In this document: in pieces, positions 17,119 through 26,662 of the stretch | Layout: each line of letters begins with the position of its first letter | How positions within the stretch are numbered: position 1 is the stretch's first letter | The notes under the pieces: model-generated | Told to the model about the DNA's origin: nothing | What the model saw: the letters and a program-made list of their open reading frames with translations, nothing else | Database searches by the model: none | Source: Alphaproteobacteria bacterium | GTDB lineage: Bacteria; Pseudomonadota; Alphaproteobacteria; SMXS01 | Length of the DNA stretch: 52,355 nucleotides | Assembly: GCA_030836535.1 (NCBI GenBank) | Contig: JAURPT010000064.1 | Coordinates: forward strand, 1 to 52,355 | Direction of reading: 5' to 3' | Program-made: the position numbers and the translations under genes

Positions 17119-18180
17119 GTGAACACGCCCGTAAACCAGACCAATCCCTCGTCAAAACGAATGCTTGCAGCTCTGCAAGGTCATGTCACTGATCGACCCC
17201 CATTCTGGTTCATGCGGCAGGCTGGACGGTATTTGCCTGAATATCGTGAAGTCCGGTCCCAGGCAGGGAACTTTCTCGATCTTTGCTACAATTCAAGCCT
17301 GGCAACAGAAGTAACCCTTCAACCCATCCGGCGTTTTGGCATGGATGCTGCTATTTTGTTTGCAGACATCCTGTTGGTCTGTGATGCCCTGGGCCAGGAC
17401 CTATCTTACCAGGAGGGGGAAGGACCAGTCTTGGACGCTATTCGCTCAGCAGAAGACCTGACCAAGCTGAACACGAATAATTGCGATGCGACCCTGGCCC
17501 CCGTCTATGACACGGTGTCGCGTCTGTCGCAGGACCTACCCAAAGAAACAACGCTGATCGGCTTTGCAGGTGCCCCCTGGACGGTTGCGGCCTATATGGT
17601 CGAAGGGCGTGGTTCCAAGGATTTTGCTGAACCGAGACTGTTTGCCTTGCGCGACCCGGATGGTTTCCAGCAGCTGATCGATATTCTGGTCGAGGTAACG
17701 ACAGAGTATCTGTCGAAGCAGGTACAGGCCGGGGCAGAGGCTGTGCAGCTGTTCGACAGTTGGTCGGGTCAGGTCCCTGCCGCCGGCTTTGAGGCGTGGT
17801 GTGTTGAGCCCGTGCGGAAGATCACGGCTGCCTTGAAAGAAAAACACCCGGGTCTGCCGGTGATCGGTTTCCCGCGCGGTGCCGGGCCGCAATTGACAAC
17901 CTATATGGCCAAAACCGGTGTTGATGCTGTCAGCCTCGACCAATCCATGCCTGTCGACTGGGTGGCGCAATATGTACAACCAACCGGCACGGTACAGGGA
18001 AATCTTGACCCCTTGGCTGTTGTTGCCGGCGGGGATGCCATGATCGACCAGGCGCGCGGGATCGTAGAAGCTCTGCATACGGGGCCCTTTGTGTTTAATC
18101 TGGGGCATGGGCTTGTGCCGCAGACACCACCAGACCATGTTGAGGCACTGTCAACCTGGCTGCGTGAGGGTGCACAGTAG
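17119..18180 (+). CDS. hemE: Uroporphyrinogen decarboxylase
   Basis: HemE removes four carboxyl groups from uroporphyrinogen III to give coproporphyrinogen III. The 353-residue protein has the N-terminal signature PPFWFMRQAGRYLPEYR, and the second signature around GFAGAPWTVAAYMVEG. The start is GTG behind TAGGAAG; the protein is slightly extended at the N-terminus with a Thr/Ser/Asn-rich segment. It is the first gene to the right of oriC and heads a heme cluster with hemH and hemJ. Confidence 0.96.
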   Translation: MNTPVNQTNPSSKRMLAALQGHVTDRPPFWFMRQAGRYLPEYREVRSQAGNFLDLCYNSSLATEVTLQPIRRFGMDAAILFADILLVCDALGQDLSYQEGEGPVLDAIRSAEDLTKLNTNNCDATLAPVYDTVSRLSQDLPKETTLIGFAGAPWTVAAYMVEGRGSKDFAEPRLFALRDPDGFQQLIDILVEVTTEYLSKQVQAGAEAVQLFDSWSGQVPAAGFEAWCVEPVRKITAALKEKHPGLPVIGFPRGAGPQLTTYMAKTGVDAVSLDQSMPVDWVAQYVQPTGTVQGNLDPLAVVAGGDAMIDQARGIVEALHTGPFVFNLGHGLVPQTPPDHVEALSTWLREGAQ

Positions 18181-18206
18181 AAACGATCACTGGGAATAAG
18201 GTTTCC

Positions 18207-19247
18207 ATGGCGAAAACAAAACGAGCAGTGGTGATCTTCAATCTGGGTGGTCCGGACAGCCAGGCCGCCGTGCAACCCTTTCTGTTCAACCTGTTTTATG
18301 ACCGGGCTATCATTAACGTGCCCAACCCCATGCGGTGGATGATTGCCAAATTGATATCCTCTCGTCGGGTAAAAGAAGCCTCTGCTATATACGAAGAACT
18401 TGGGGGCGGGTCGCCCATTGTGCCGCAGACACAGGCACAGGCTGACGCGCTGGCCAACACACTTAACGCGCGTGATCCTGATGCGGCACATAAAGTATTT
18501 ATCGCCATGCGCTATTGGCACCCTTTTGTGGAGGAAGCTGCCGAAGCGGTGCAGGCCTGGGGGGCAGAGGAAGTTGTCCTGCTGCCGCTTTATCCGCAGT
18601 TCTCTATCACCACGACTCAGACCGGCTTTAAGGAATGGGATCGCCTGTCTGCAAAGATGAAAGTGGATATACCCAGTCGCCGGTTATGTTGCTATCCGAC
18701 CGAAGGTGGTTGGGTCGAGGCTCAGGCGACCTTGATCAGGGCGGCGCTGGAACAAGGTAACAGCGATGATGCTTCGATACCCCTGCGCGTGCTCTTTTCT
18801 GCTCATGGTCTGCCAAAACGCACTGTTGCACAGGGCGATCCCTACCCGGATCAGGTAGAGATGGGTGCACAAGCCATTGTCGATACATTGCAGGTTGAAG
18901 GGTTGGATTGGCAGGTCTGTTACCAGAGCAGGGTTGGCCCACTGGAATGGATTGGTCCATCGATTGATGAGGCGCTGGAAAAAGCAGCTACCGATAAAGT
19001 GGGTGTTGTTGTTGTGCCCATCGCCTTTGTCTCCGAACATTCTGAGACATTAGTGGAATTGGATATCGAATATCGCGACCGGGCAAAGGAGTTATCGCTG
19101 CCTGCCTATTACCGCGTTCCCACAGTAGGGGTAGAACCAAGCTTTATTGGTGGTCTGGCAGACATGGTGTTGCAGGATAGAGGCGCGTGCAACAGCGAAG
19201 CTGGTCGTCGGGTCTGCAATAACGACTGTTCAGCCTGTCCGCTGTAG
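18207..19247 (+). CDS. hemH: Ferrochelatase
   Basis: HemH inserts ferrous iron into protoporphyrin IX. The 346-residue protein has the catalytic-histidine motif SAHGLPKRTV and the C-terminal VVPIAFVSEHSETLVELDIEYR signature region. The last 20 residues contain four cysteines spaced C-x8-C-x3-C-x2-C; [2Fe-2S] clusters bound by C-terminal cysteines are known in Caulobacter and mammalian ferrochelatases, so a cluster is likely here too. It follows hemE by 26 bases and should be cotranscribed with it. Confidence 0.95.
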   Translation: MAKTKRAVVIFNLGGPDSQAAVQPFLFNLFYDRAIINVPNPMRWMIAKLISSRRVKEASAIYEELGGGSPIVPQTQAQADALANTLNARDPDAAHKVFIAMRYWHPFVEEAAEAVQAWGAEEVVLLPLYPQFSITTTQTGFKEWDRLSAKMKVDIPSRRLCCYPTEGGWVEAQATLIRAALEQGNSDDASIPLRVLFSAHGLPKRTVAQGDPYPDQVEMGAQAIVDTLQVEGLDWQVCYQSRVGPLEWIGPSIDEALEKAATDKVGVVVVPIAFVSEHSETLVELDIEYRDRAKELSLPAYYRVPTVGVEPSFIGGLADMVLQDRGACNSEAGRRVCNNDCSACPL

Positions 19248-19270
19248 TTTGAAGCGAAGAAGGAGCGAGA

Positions 19271-19720
19271 ATGTCTGATCTACTCGGAGAGTATCGCCAG
19301 GTATTGCTGGCGTTGCACATCATTTCCTTCATTGCCTGGATGGCCGGCATGCTCTACCTGCCGCGCTTGTTCGTCTATCACACCACAGCAGATGCCGGGT
19401 CTGAGATGTCAGAGACGTTCAAGATCATGGAACGGCGCTTGCTCAAGGCCATCATGGCCCCCGCTATGATCGCCACCTGGTTGTTTGGTCTTTTACTGTT
19501 CGCTGCGGCAGATTTTTCTCAAATACAACAGTGGTGGATGTTGGTGAAACTGGTCTGTGTGATTGCACTCAGCGGGTTGCATGGCTTGTTTGCAGCATCG
19601 GTGCGGCGCTTTGCAGAGGATGAAAATACCAAAGACCAGAAGTTTTTCCGGATGATCAACGAGGCACCGACGCTGTTGATGATCGCGATTGTTTTCCTGG
19701 TCATGGTAGCGCCCTATTAG
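19271..19720 (+). CDS. hemJ: Protoporphyrinogen IX oxidase HemJ
   Basis: HemJ is the membrane oxidase converting protoporphyrinogen IX to protoporphyrin IX, the step before ferrochelatase. The 149-residue protein has four hydrophobic segments and the conserved early block LHIISFIAWMAGMLYLPRLFVYH with the two histidines thought to hold heme. It supplies the step missing between HemE and HemH in this cluster apart from HemF/HemN, and uses the HemJ rather than HemG/HemY type. The next gene, rho, lies 228 bases on. Confidence 0.92.
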   Translation: MSDLLGEYRQVLLALHIISFIAWMAGMLYLPRLFVYHTTADAGSEMSETFKIMERRLLKAIMAPAMIATWLFGLLLFAAADFSQIQQWWMLVKLVCVIALSGLHGLFAASVRRFAEDENTKDQKFFRMINEAPTLLMIAIVFLVMVAPY

Positions 19721-19889
19721 GGCGTTTATCTCTAAGCCGCCGAAATTGGTGGACAATTCAGGGTATTTTCTGCATCCTGAGATCGTTCGGTGCGGCTGAG
19801 TCCGCTTCGGGCGTCATCGGCCCCACGGGTTTCTCGACATCTTCAGACAATTTTGCCCACCCGTGCGGAATGCACCACGCTGACAGGCG

Positions 19890-19948
19890 TTAACTCTTCC
19901 GTATCTGCGTCCGTCCCCCTCATCACATCTCTTTTCTGGACCTATTCC
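19890..19948 (+). promoter_or_regulatory. C-rich, G-poor rho leader (possible rut/autoregulation site)
   Basis: The 59 bases before the rho ATG are rich in C and T and poor in G (TCCGTCCCCCTCATCACATC and similar), the composition bound by Rho itself. No purine-rich ribosome site lies next to the ATG. Rho genes are known to be autoregulated by termination in the leader. Here the role is inferred from composition only. Confidence 0.4.
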
Positions 19949-21205
19949 ATGAATCTTCAAGAATTAAAGGATAAATCCCCTACCGAACTGCTTGCTTTCG
20001 CCGAGGAAGTTGAGGTCGAAAATGCCTCTTCCATGCGCAAGCAGGAATTGATGTTTGCCATTCTCAAGCAAATGGCAGCAGAGGGATCAGAAATTTCAGG
20101 TGGTGGTGTTCTTGAAGTGTTGCAGGATGGTTTTGGTTTCCTGCGCTCACCAGAAGCCAATTACCTGCCCGGGCCCGATGATATTTATGTCAGCCCCAGC
20201 CAGATTCGTCGTTTTGGCCTGCGGACAGGCGACACGGTGCAGGGTGAAATTCGGGCGCCTAAAGACAATGAACGCTATTTCGCGCTGGTTAAAGTTGCCG
20301 AGATCAATTTCGAAGAACCCGAAGCCAGCCGCCACAAAATTAACTTTGATAATCTGACACCGCTCTACCCGGATGAGCGCCTGCATCTCGACCGCGACAA
20401 CCCGACGGTCAAAGACCTCAGCTCCCGGATCATCGAAGTGGTGTCACCCCTGGGTAAAGGCCAGCGTGCCCTGATTGTGGCCCCGCCGCGCACCGGTAAA
20501 ACCATGCTGCTGCAGAATGTGGCCCATGCCATTACCAGCAATCATCCCGAAGTGTTCCTGATCGTTCTGTTGATCGATGAACGCCCGGAAGAAGTGACCG
20601 ACATGGCCCGGTCTGTGAATGGTGAAGTAATCAGCTCGACGTTCGATGAACCAGCCAGCCGCCACGTTCAGGTTGCTGAAATGGTCATCGAGAAAGCCAA
20701 ACGCCTGGTGGAACACAAGCGGGATGTTGTCATCCTGCTCGACTCCATCACCCGCTTAGCCCGTGCCTATAACACGGTGGTGCCCAGCTCCGGCAAGGTG
20801 CTGACCGGTGGTGTGGATGCCAATGCATTGCAGCGGCCGAAGCGGTTCTTTGGTGCCGCGCGTAACATTGAAGAAGGCGGTTCACTAACCATCATTTCCA
20901 CGGCACTGATTGATACTGGCAGCCGCATGGATGAAGTGATCTTTGAAGAATTCAAGGGCACGGGTAACTCGGAAATTGTTCTCGACCGCAAGGTGGCCGA
21001 CAAACGTGTCTTCCCGTCCATCGATATTCTCAAGTCCGGCACCCGTAAGGAAGAGCTGCTGGTCGACAAAGGTACCCTGGCCAAGATGTGGGTCCTGCGC
21101 CGTATCCTCAACCCGATGGGTACGGTCGATGCCATTGAATTCCTGATCGGCAAGATCAAGGAAACCAAGAACAATGACGAGTTCTTCGACTCGATGAATA
21201 CCTAA
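19949..21205 (+). CDS. rho: Transcription termination factor Rho
   Basis: Rho is the hexameric RNA helicase that ends untranslated transcripts. From the ATG at 19949 the protein has 418 residues, the usual length: [20 protein letters not shown], the cold-shock-like RNA domain with GFGFLRSP and [19 protein letters not shown], Walker A PPRTGKT near residue 176-183, Walker [17 protein letters not shown], and the secondary RNA site region [11 protein letters not shown]. An open frame extends 53 codons upstream but has no family similarity and is leader. Rho stands alone on its strand, separated from mnmE by a leftward gene trio. Confidence 0.97.
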   Translation: MNLQELKDKSPTELLAFAEEVEVENASSMRKQELMFAILKQMAAEGSEISGGGVLEVLQDGFGFLRSPEANYLPGPDDIYVSPSQIRRFGLRTGDTVQGEIRAPKDNERYFALVKVAEINFEEPEASRHKINFDNLTPLYPDERLHLDRDNPTVKDLSSRIIEVVSPLGKGQRALIVAPPRTGKTMLLQNVAHAITSNHPEVFLIVLLIDERPEEVTDMARSVNGEVISSTFDEPASRHVQVAEMVIEKAKRLVEHKRDVVILLDSITRLARAYNTVVPSSGKVLTGGVDANALQRPKRFFGAARNIEEGGSLTIISTALIDTGSRMDEVIFEEFKGTGNSEIVLDRKVADKRVFPSIDILKSGTRKEELLVDKGTLAKMWVLRRILNPMGTVDAIEFLIGKIKETKNNDEFFDSMNT

Positions 21206-21213
21206 GCTAGCCC

Positions 21214-22188
21214 TTATGGCTCGATGATGATCGAGCCGGTGGTTTTGCGGTTCTCTGCGTCGATATGGACCTGCTGGATGTCATCCAGCTTGTAGGTGTG
21301 GTTGATCTCGATCTTCACGGCACCGCTGCGGATAATTTCAGCGAGCGCGGCAACGCCTTCGGTCATCTTGCCGGGCATGGCCAGTGTCGTTCCCAGGGTC
21401 ATGCGTGTCACAAACAGCGAGCCTTTTTGTGACAGGATGCCGAGATCAACGCCTGTCACCGGGCCAGAGGCATTCCCAAAACTGGCCAGCAGGCCCAAGG
21501 GCTGCAGGCAGTCGAGCGAGCCTTCAAAGGTGGCCTGACCGACAGAATCAAACACCACAGGCACGCCTCGGCCCTCTGTGATCTCCCGAACCCGTTCGGT
21601 GAAGTTTTCTTTCGTGTAAACAATGACATGGTCACAGCCATGCTCTTTGGAGAGTGTGGCTTTTTCGTCTGTACCCACCGTACCAATCACCGTTGCGCCA
21701 AGATGCTTGGCCCATTGGCACAGGATCAACCCCACGCCACCAGCGGCGGCATGAACCAGAATGGTCTCGCCCCCCTTTAGGGGAAAAGTCTGCGTGAGAA
21801 GGGCCCAGCTGGTGAGACCCTTGAGCATGGCCGCCGCAAAAGTGCGCTCACCAATGCCATCTGGCAGCTTTGTAACCATGGGGGCATCCAACAAACGCGC
21901 CTCGCAATAGGCACTGGGGCCACCGCCCATGGCGGCCACTTTGTCACCGACTGCAAAATCAGCTACGCCGTCGCCCACGGCTTCAATAATACCGGTTGCT
22001 TCCACGCCTAAGCCTGTCGGCAGCGGCAGCGGGTAAAGCCCGGTGCGGTGATAAGTGTCGATGAAGTTGAAGCCGATGGCCGTGTTGCGCATCAACACCT
22101 GGCCGGGGCCGGGCTCTGCGACCGGCAGGTCAACGACCTCCATGACCTCTGGTCCGCCATAGGACTGGACTTGTACTGCTTTGACCAT
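21214..22188 (-). CDS. Quinone oxidoreductase (zinc-independent MDR family)
   Basis: A 324-residue medium-chain dehydrogenase/reductase of the quinone oxidoreductase branch, beginning MVKAVQVQSYGGPEVMEVVDLP with AGGAG ahead of the ATG at 22188. The NADPH-binding loop is VHAAAGGVGLILCQWAK and no catalytic-zinc cysteines are present. Family members transfer single electrons from NADPH to quinones or reduce enones. It is downstream of ogt in a leftward stress-related trio (yyaL-ogt-qor). The true substrate is unknown. Confidence 0.88.
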   Translation of the reverse strand: MVKAVQVQSYGGPEVMEVVDLPVAEPGPGQVLMRNTAIGFNFIDTYHRTGLYPLPLPTGLGVEATGIIEAVGDGVADFAVGDKVAAMGGGPSAYCEARLLDAPMVTKLPDGIGERTFAAAMLKGLTSWALLTQTFPLKGGETILVHAAAGGVGLILCQWAKHLGATVIGTVGTDEKATLSKEHGCDHVIVYTKENFTERVREITEGRGVPVVFDSVGQATFEGSLDCLQPLGLLASFGNASGPVTGVDLGILSQKGSLFVTRMTLGTTLAMPGKMTEGVAALAEIIRSGAVKIEINHTYKLDDIQQVHIDAENRKTTGSIIIEP

Positions 22189-22228
22189 GAGAGTGCTCCT
22201 GCCACAGATGATGCGCGGCAGTGTATCC

Positions 22229-22678
22229 TTAGAGCAGGACCCCTTCCAGCCGTAACAGGGCGGTTTTGGTTTCAATGCCGCCTTCGCCGGAATAGCCGCC
22301 TAGTTTGCCATCGCTGCCCAATACACGGTGGCAGGGGATCAGGATCGGTAACGGATTATGCCCACAGGCGCGGCCAACGGCGCGCGGGCTGCTGCCAACC
22401 TGTTCGGCTAATTCGCCATAGGTCACGGTTTGCCCATAGGGGATTTGCCGCATCGCTGTCCAGATCTTGCGCTGAAAGTCTGTGCCATGGGGGATAAGCG
22501 GCAGGGTAAAGTCGGGGTCTTCACCGTCAAAATAGTCGTTCAGCAGGCCAATCGTCTTTTCAAGCAGTGGCGTTTGGGTCTGCTCGGACCCCCAGCCCCA
22601 GTCGAGCGCGACAATGGCACCGTCTTCTTCACTGATGGACAGATCACCCACCGGGCTATGCATGGAGAGTTGCGGCAT
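22229..22678 (-). CDS. ogt: Methylated-DNA-protein-cysteine methyltransferase
   Basis: This 149-residue suicide repair protein removes O6-alkyl groups from guanine. The acceptor cysteine is in the invariant PCHRV motif, followed by LGGYSGEGGIETKTALLRLEG; a helix-turn-helix with RACGHNP precedes it. It has only the transferase domains, without the Ada regulatory domain. It lies 3 bases after the yyaL-like gene's stop, so the two are likely cotranscribed. Confidence 0.95.
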   Translation of the reverse strand: MPQLSMHSPVGDLSISEEDGAIVALDWGWGSEQTQTPLLEKTIGLLNDYFDGEDPDFTLPLIPHGTDFQRKIWTAMRQIPYGQTVTYGELAEQVGSSPRAVGRACGHNPLPILIPCHRVLGSDGKLGGYSGEGGIETKTALLRLEGVLL

Positions 22679-22681
22679 ATT

Positions 22682-24724
22682 TTAGTCTGCAAGCGCCTCT
22701 GCCAGTGCCTTGGCGTCGGTCAACGGGAGCGAACAGGTTTGCCCGCGGCAAACATAGGCGGTGGCCACGCCACCTTCGGCTGTCTTGCCGTGGGCCGGGT
22801 GTGATTCCGGTACAGACTGTCCCGCATCAATCACCTGAAGCAGCCGCCCGGGCAGGGATGTCTCATGCACCACATCCAGCAGCGCTTTGGTTGCTGTGTC
22901 ATCTCGGCGCACAATGACGATCTGGTGGGCGCGGTTGATCGCATCGTAATTGTTCAGGAAGGCGGCTGCGCCAATCGGGCTGCTGGCGACCGTGCTGGAA
23001 AGGGAGCCCAACAAGGCGGTCAGTTTTTCCTGGCAAGTGACGTCGCCGGTCAGCAGGTAAAGTCGGTGCAGGACATCAACCATCAGGCCGTTGCCGGCAG
23101 GGGTGGCGTTATCCATCACAGTTTTGGTGCGTACGATCAGGGCTTCGGCATCGTTGGCGGTAAAGAAATAGCCACCTTCTTCGAGGTCCCAAAACTGGGC
23201 GTCGAGCGCGTCGACCCAGGCGCGGGCCTGTGCCAACAGGGCGTCATTGCCTGTTGCTTCAAACAGGGTCAGGGCGGCGCGGGCCATATTGGCGTAATCG
23301 TCCAGGTTGCCTTCGTGCTGGGCACGCCCCAGGCGGAACGTATGGAACAGCCGAGCGTGTCCCTCGCCATCCTGTCGCTGCATATCATTGCAGACAGCGT
23401 CATAGGCTCTTTGGGCCGCCTCAAGCCAGTCCGGCTGGTCAAACACAGCGGAAAGGCGCACAAGCGTGTGGATCATCAACCCGTTCCAGTCTGCCAGGAC
23501 TTTGTCATCCCAGCCGGGGCGAATGCGGCCATCACGAACGCGGCGCAAAATCCGCCGCATGGGTTCCAGCCGGGCTTCTTCCATTTCGTCGGGCGGGTTG
23601 GGCAGGTGCAGGCGGTTCAGGATGTTTGCACCAGATCCGCCTTCTTCCCAATTGCCGTGCTCGCGGGCGCCATAGGTTTGGCAGAAGTAATCCGCCTCGG
23701 TGCCGAGATAGTCGGCAATTTCATCGGTCGACCAGATATAGAACTTGCCTTCCTGGCCTTCACTGTCGGCATCAAGGGTAGCAGCGAAGGCGCCGTTTTC
23801 AGCAATCATCTCGCGCTGCAGCCACTCAACCGTCTCAAAGATGCGGCGACGCAATAGCGGGTCTTTATTGCGCTGCCACACAAGCATCAGCATCTCAAGG
23901 ATCTGCGCATTGTCATACAGCATCTTCTCGAAATGCGGGGCGAACCAGTCTGCATCCACTGAATACCGTGCGAAACCACCGCCGAGGTGGTCATAAATCC
24001 CACCCTCACTCATGCGCTCGAGCGTAATCTCGACAGCCTTACCAAAGTCTGGCTTGCCGCCGTGCAAGCGCGCGCGCCACAGCATCTCGAAGATCGGGAC
24101 ATTGGGGAATTTCGGCGCACCGCCAAAGCCGCCTTTATCCATATCCATATGCTGCAATATCTGTTCAGCTGACTGCATCAGTGCATCCATGGGCAGGAAA
24201 CTGTCATTGGCGGTACTGCGTGAAGACTGGTTCAAGTGGTCCAACAAGGCGACACGGTTCTGCTCGACGGTGTCCGGGTCTTCCTTGAAGGCCTTGGAGA
24301 GTTGCTCTAACACCCGGGGGAACCCTGGGCGACCATATCGATCATCTGGTGGAAAATAAGTTCCGCCCCAGAAGGGCTCACCATCGGGCGTCAGGAACAT
24401 GGTCAGTGGCCAGCCGCCTTGTTGGCCCAGCGCTCCCAGGGCACTTTGGTAGATGGAATCAATATCGGGGCGTTCTTCCCGGTCGACCTTGATATTGATG
24501 AAATGCTCATTCATCAGGGCTGCGATGTCATCATTCTCAAAGCTTTCATGGGCCATCACATGGCACCAATGGCAGGCAGCATACCCAACTGACAGGAGAA
24601 TGGGCTTACCGCTTTCTTTGGCGGCCGCCAGTGCTTCTGGCCCCCAGGGGCGCCAATGGACGGGGTTGTCCGCATGTTGCAACAGGTAGGGGCTTGTTTC
24701 TTGGCCGAGAAGGTTTTCGCTCAT
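22682..24724 (-). CDS. Thioredoxin-domain protein of the YyaL/Spata20 (DUF255) family
   Basis: A 680-residue protein with an N-terminal thioredoxin-like domain (start [21 protein letters not shown], CxxC-type ACHWCHVM near residue 49-56, [20 protein letters not shown]) and a large alpha/alpha barrel resembling N-acylglucosamine 2-epimerases, with [14 protein letters not shown]. The family is widespread from bacteria to the mammalian testis protein SPATA20; its biochemical role is not established. Length is normal. It heads a leftward group with ogt and the quinone oxidoreductase. Confidence 0.9.
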   Translation of the reverse strand: MSENLLGQETSPYLLQHADNPVHWRPWGPEALAAAKESGKPILLSVGYAACHWCHVMAHESFENDDIAALMNEHFINIKVDREERPDIDSIYQSALGALGQQGGWPLTMFLTPDGEPFWGGTYFPPDDRYGRPGFPRVLEQLSKAFKEDPDTVEQNRVALLDHLNQSSRSTANDSFLPMDALMQSAEQILQHMDMDKGGFGGAPKFPNVPIFEMLWRARLHGGKPDFGKAVEITLERMSEGGIYDHLGGGFARYSVDADWFAPHFEKMLYDNAQILEMLMLVWQRNKDPLLRRRIFETVEWLQREMIAENGAFAATLDADSEGQEGKFYIWSTDEIADYLGTEADYFCQTYGAREHGNWEEGGSGANILNRLHLPNPPDEMEEARLEPMRRILRRVRDGRIRPGWDDKVLADWNGLMIHTLVRLSAVFDQPDWLEAAQRAYDAVCNDMQRQDGEGHARLFHTFRLGRAQHEGNLDDYANMARAALTLFEATGNDALLAQARAWVDALDAQFWDLEEGGYFFTANDAEALIVRTKTVMDNATPAGNGLMVDVLHRLYLLTGDVTCQEKLTALLGSLSSTVASSPIGAAAFLNNYDAINRAHQIVIVRRDDTATKALLDVVHETSLPGRLLQVIDAGQSVPESHPAHGKTAEGGVATAYVCRGQTCSLPLTDAKALAEALAD

Positions 24725-24880
24725 GGGGGCGCTTTCGGGAATGATTGCGTCGCAGGTTGGAATTGGTCCAATATGCCACCTCTTGCAGGCGGATGCAGCG
24801 AGAATTCACCGCCTTGATCGCCAATGTGGACCAACACGCATATGGGCCCTAGATAACTAATGAAAACAAGAGGTTAAAAT

Positions 24881-25252
24881 ATGTCCGAGGCGCCGGATAA
24901 TTTCTATGATTGCCATGTCTTCTGCTGCGTGAACGAGCGGAAGGCCGGTCATCCCCGTGGCTGTTGTGCCGACGGGGGTGGTGTAGAGCTGCGGGACTAT
25001 ATGAAAAAGAAGGGCAAGGCCCTGCGTATTCGCAAGCTTCGGGTTAATCAGGCCGGGTGCCTCGACCGGTGTGAGCTTGGCCCGACCATGGTGATCTATC
25101 CCGGTGGCACCTGGTACCACTACCGGACAGAGGCAGATGTGGATGAAATCCTCGAGCGTCATGTCCAGAATGGCGAGATTGTTGAGCGGCTTTTGCTGAC
25201 GCCCGAGCTGACATCGTTACCGCTGCACCTGCAGGACGACGCTACAGAATGA
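24881..25252 (+). CDS. Thioredoxin-like [2Fe-2S] ferredoxin
   Basis: The 123-residue protein is a Shethna-type, thioredoxin-fold ferredoxin: an N-terminal CHVFCCVNER, a second cysteine region GCCADGG and CLDRCELGP near residue 60-69, giving the cysteines that hold a [2Fe-2S] cluster. The family is found in many proteobacteria but its partner reductase is often unknown. Its stop overlaps the mnmE start by 4 bases (ATGA), so it is translationally coupled to the tRNA-modification GTPase, which is suggestive but not proof of a shared function. Confidence 0.87.
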   Translation: MSEAPDNFYDCHVFCCVNERKAGHPRGCCADGGGVELRDYMKKKGKALRIRKLRVNQAGCLDRCELGPTMVIYPGGTWYHYRTEADVDEILERHVQNGEIVERLLLTPELTSLPLHLQDDATE

Positions 25253-26568
25253 CGATCTACGCCCTTTCGTCTGGCCAGGGTGTTGCGGGCATCGCCGTTG
25301 TGCGCGTGTCTGGGTCGGCAGCGAGCCTTGTCATAGAGGCGCTGACGGGTAAAGCCTTGCCTGGGTCGCGGCGGGCCAGTGTACGCGCCCTGTATGGCGA
25401 AGATCGGGAACACCCGATTGATCGGGGCATGGTGATCTGGATGCCCGGACCGGGCTCGTTCACGGGCGAGGATATGGCCGAATTACATATCCATGGCGGG
25501 ATTGCCGTGGTGGATGCCGTTTTGACCGCCATTGGCAATATTGAGGGCTGCCGCTTGGCGGAGCCGGGAGAGTTCACCCGGCGCGCTTTTGATAGTGGCC
25601 GCTTGGACCTGACGGAAGCCGAAGGTATTGCCGATCTGATCTCGGCAGAAACTGAAGTACAACGCCAACAGGCCGTTCGCCAGATGGATGGGGCACTCGG
25701 CGCGCTTTACGAGGGTTGGCGGCATGATCTGGTCCAGGCGCTGGCTTATCTTGAAGCAGATTTGGACTTTGCTGATGAAGAACTACCCGAAGACCTGTTT
25801 GGGCCTATGATCCCCAAGGTGGTGGCACTGCGTGAAACAATTGCAGAGCACCTGGATGATGACCACAGAGGCGAGCGGCTGCGAGATGGCTACCAGGTTG
25901 TTCTTGTGGGCCCACCAAATGCAGGAAAGTCTAGTCTTATCAATGCATTATCTAAAAGAGAGGTCGCTATTGTCTCGGACATTGCCGGGACAACGCGTGA
26001 CCTGATCGAGGTCCATCTGAACCTGGCGGGCTATCCAGTGACGTTGGTCGATACGGCTGGCCTGCGCGACGGTGGTGACGTGATTGAGCAGGAAGGCGTG
26101 CGCCGCGCCAGAGAGCGGGCAGCGCGGGCAGACCTGACCCTGCGGCTGTGTGATGTCTCCGTAATGGGTGGTAACAGCTTTTGTGAGAGCAGGGCTGAAG
26201 ACCTGTGCCTCGTGACTAAAATGGACACGGTGGACGGCAAAACAGACTTGCCCCATGGAGCTATCGGGCTTTCAGTTAAGACAGGTGCTGGTATGGATCA
26301 GTTGCTGGCTGCTCTGGAAGAACGCGTTGTGGGTGCCATGCAGGTGCAGGATCAGCCCGGTATTACCCGACTGCGGCACCGCGAGGCCTTAAAGCAGTGC
26401 CAGGCGCATTTGGTAAGGGCGCTGGCAGGCGCTGAAATGGACCAGGATTCTGAACTGGTGGCAGAAGATCTACGTCTTGCAGCCCGTGCCTTGGGGCGCA
26501 TTACGGGGCGGGTGGATGTGGAAGACCTGCTGGATGTGATCTTTACAGACTTCTGTATCGGCAAGTAG
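25249..26568 (+). CDS. mnmE: tRNA modification GTPase MnmE
   Basis: MnmE works with MnmG to add the cmnm5 or related group to U34 of certain tRNAs. The 439-residue protein has the N-terminal folate-binding domain (TIYALSSGQG..., RVSGSAAS), the inserted G domain with G1 GPPNAGKS, G2 TTRD, G3 DTAG and a G4 in the form TKMD rather than NKxD, and the C-terminal active Cys motif FCIGK at the very end. It is followed, after a parS site, by mnmG. Confidence 0.96.
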   Translation: MTIYALSSGQGVAGIAVVRVSGSAASLVIEALTGKALPGSRRASVRALYGEDREHPIDRGMVIWMPGPGSFTGEDMAELHIHGGIAVVDAVLTAIGNIEGCRLAEPGEFTRRAFDSGRLDLTEAEGIADLISAETEVQRQQAVRQMDGALGALYEGWRHDLVQALAYLEADLDFADEELPEDLFGPMIPKVVALRETIAEHLDDDHRGERLRDGYQVVLVGPPNAGKSSLINALSKREVAIVSDIAGTTRDLIEVHLNLAGYPVTLVDTAGLRDGGDVIEQEGVRRARERAARADLTLRLCDVSVMGGNSFCESRAEDLCLVTKMDTVDGKTDLPHGAIGLSVKTGAGMDQLLAALEERVVGAMQVQDQPGITRLRHREALKQCQAHLVRALAGAEMDQDSELVAEDLRLAARALGRITGRVDVEDLLDVIFTDFCIGK

Positions 26569-26586
26569 CAGACGCGTTTACCTCGA

Positions 26587-26602
26587 TGTTTCACGTGAAA
26601 CA
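26587..26602. promoter_or_regulatory. parS centromere site 1
   Basis: TGTTTCACGTGAAACA is a perfect 16-base palindrome identical to the ParB-binding parS consensus. It lies in the gap between mnmE and mnmG, about 9.6 kb from oriC and 3.4 kb before parB. ParB loads here, spreads and lets ParA separate the sister origins. Confidence 0.95.
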
Positions 26603-26662
26603 TTGATGAAACACACCCGCAGCCTTTGACTCTTGACAGGTGCCACACTATTTTACGCGCCC

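Noticed and set aside
19790-19948. N-terminal extension of Rho
   Set aside because: The 53 extra codons have no similarity to Rho, and the usual Rho start MNLQELKDK lies at 19949.
22865-23857. Long open frame antisense to the YyaL-like gene
   Set aside because: No recognisable domain, and the sense frame has clear family motifs throughout.
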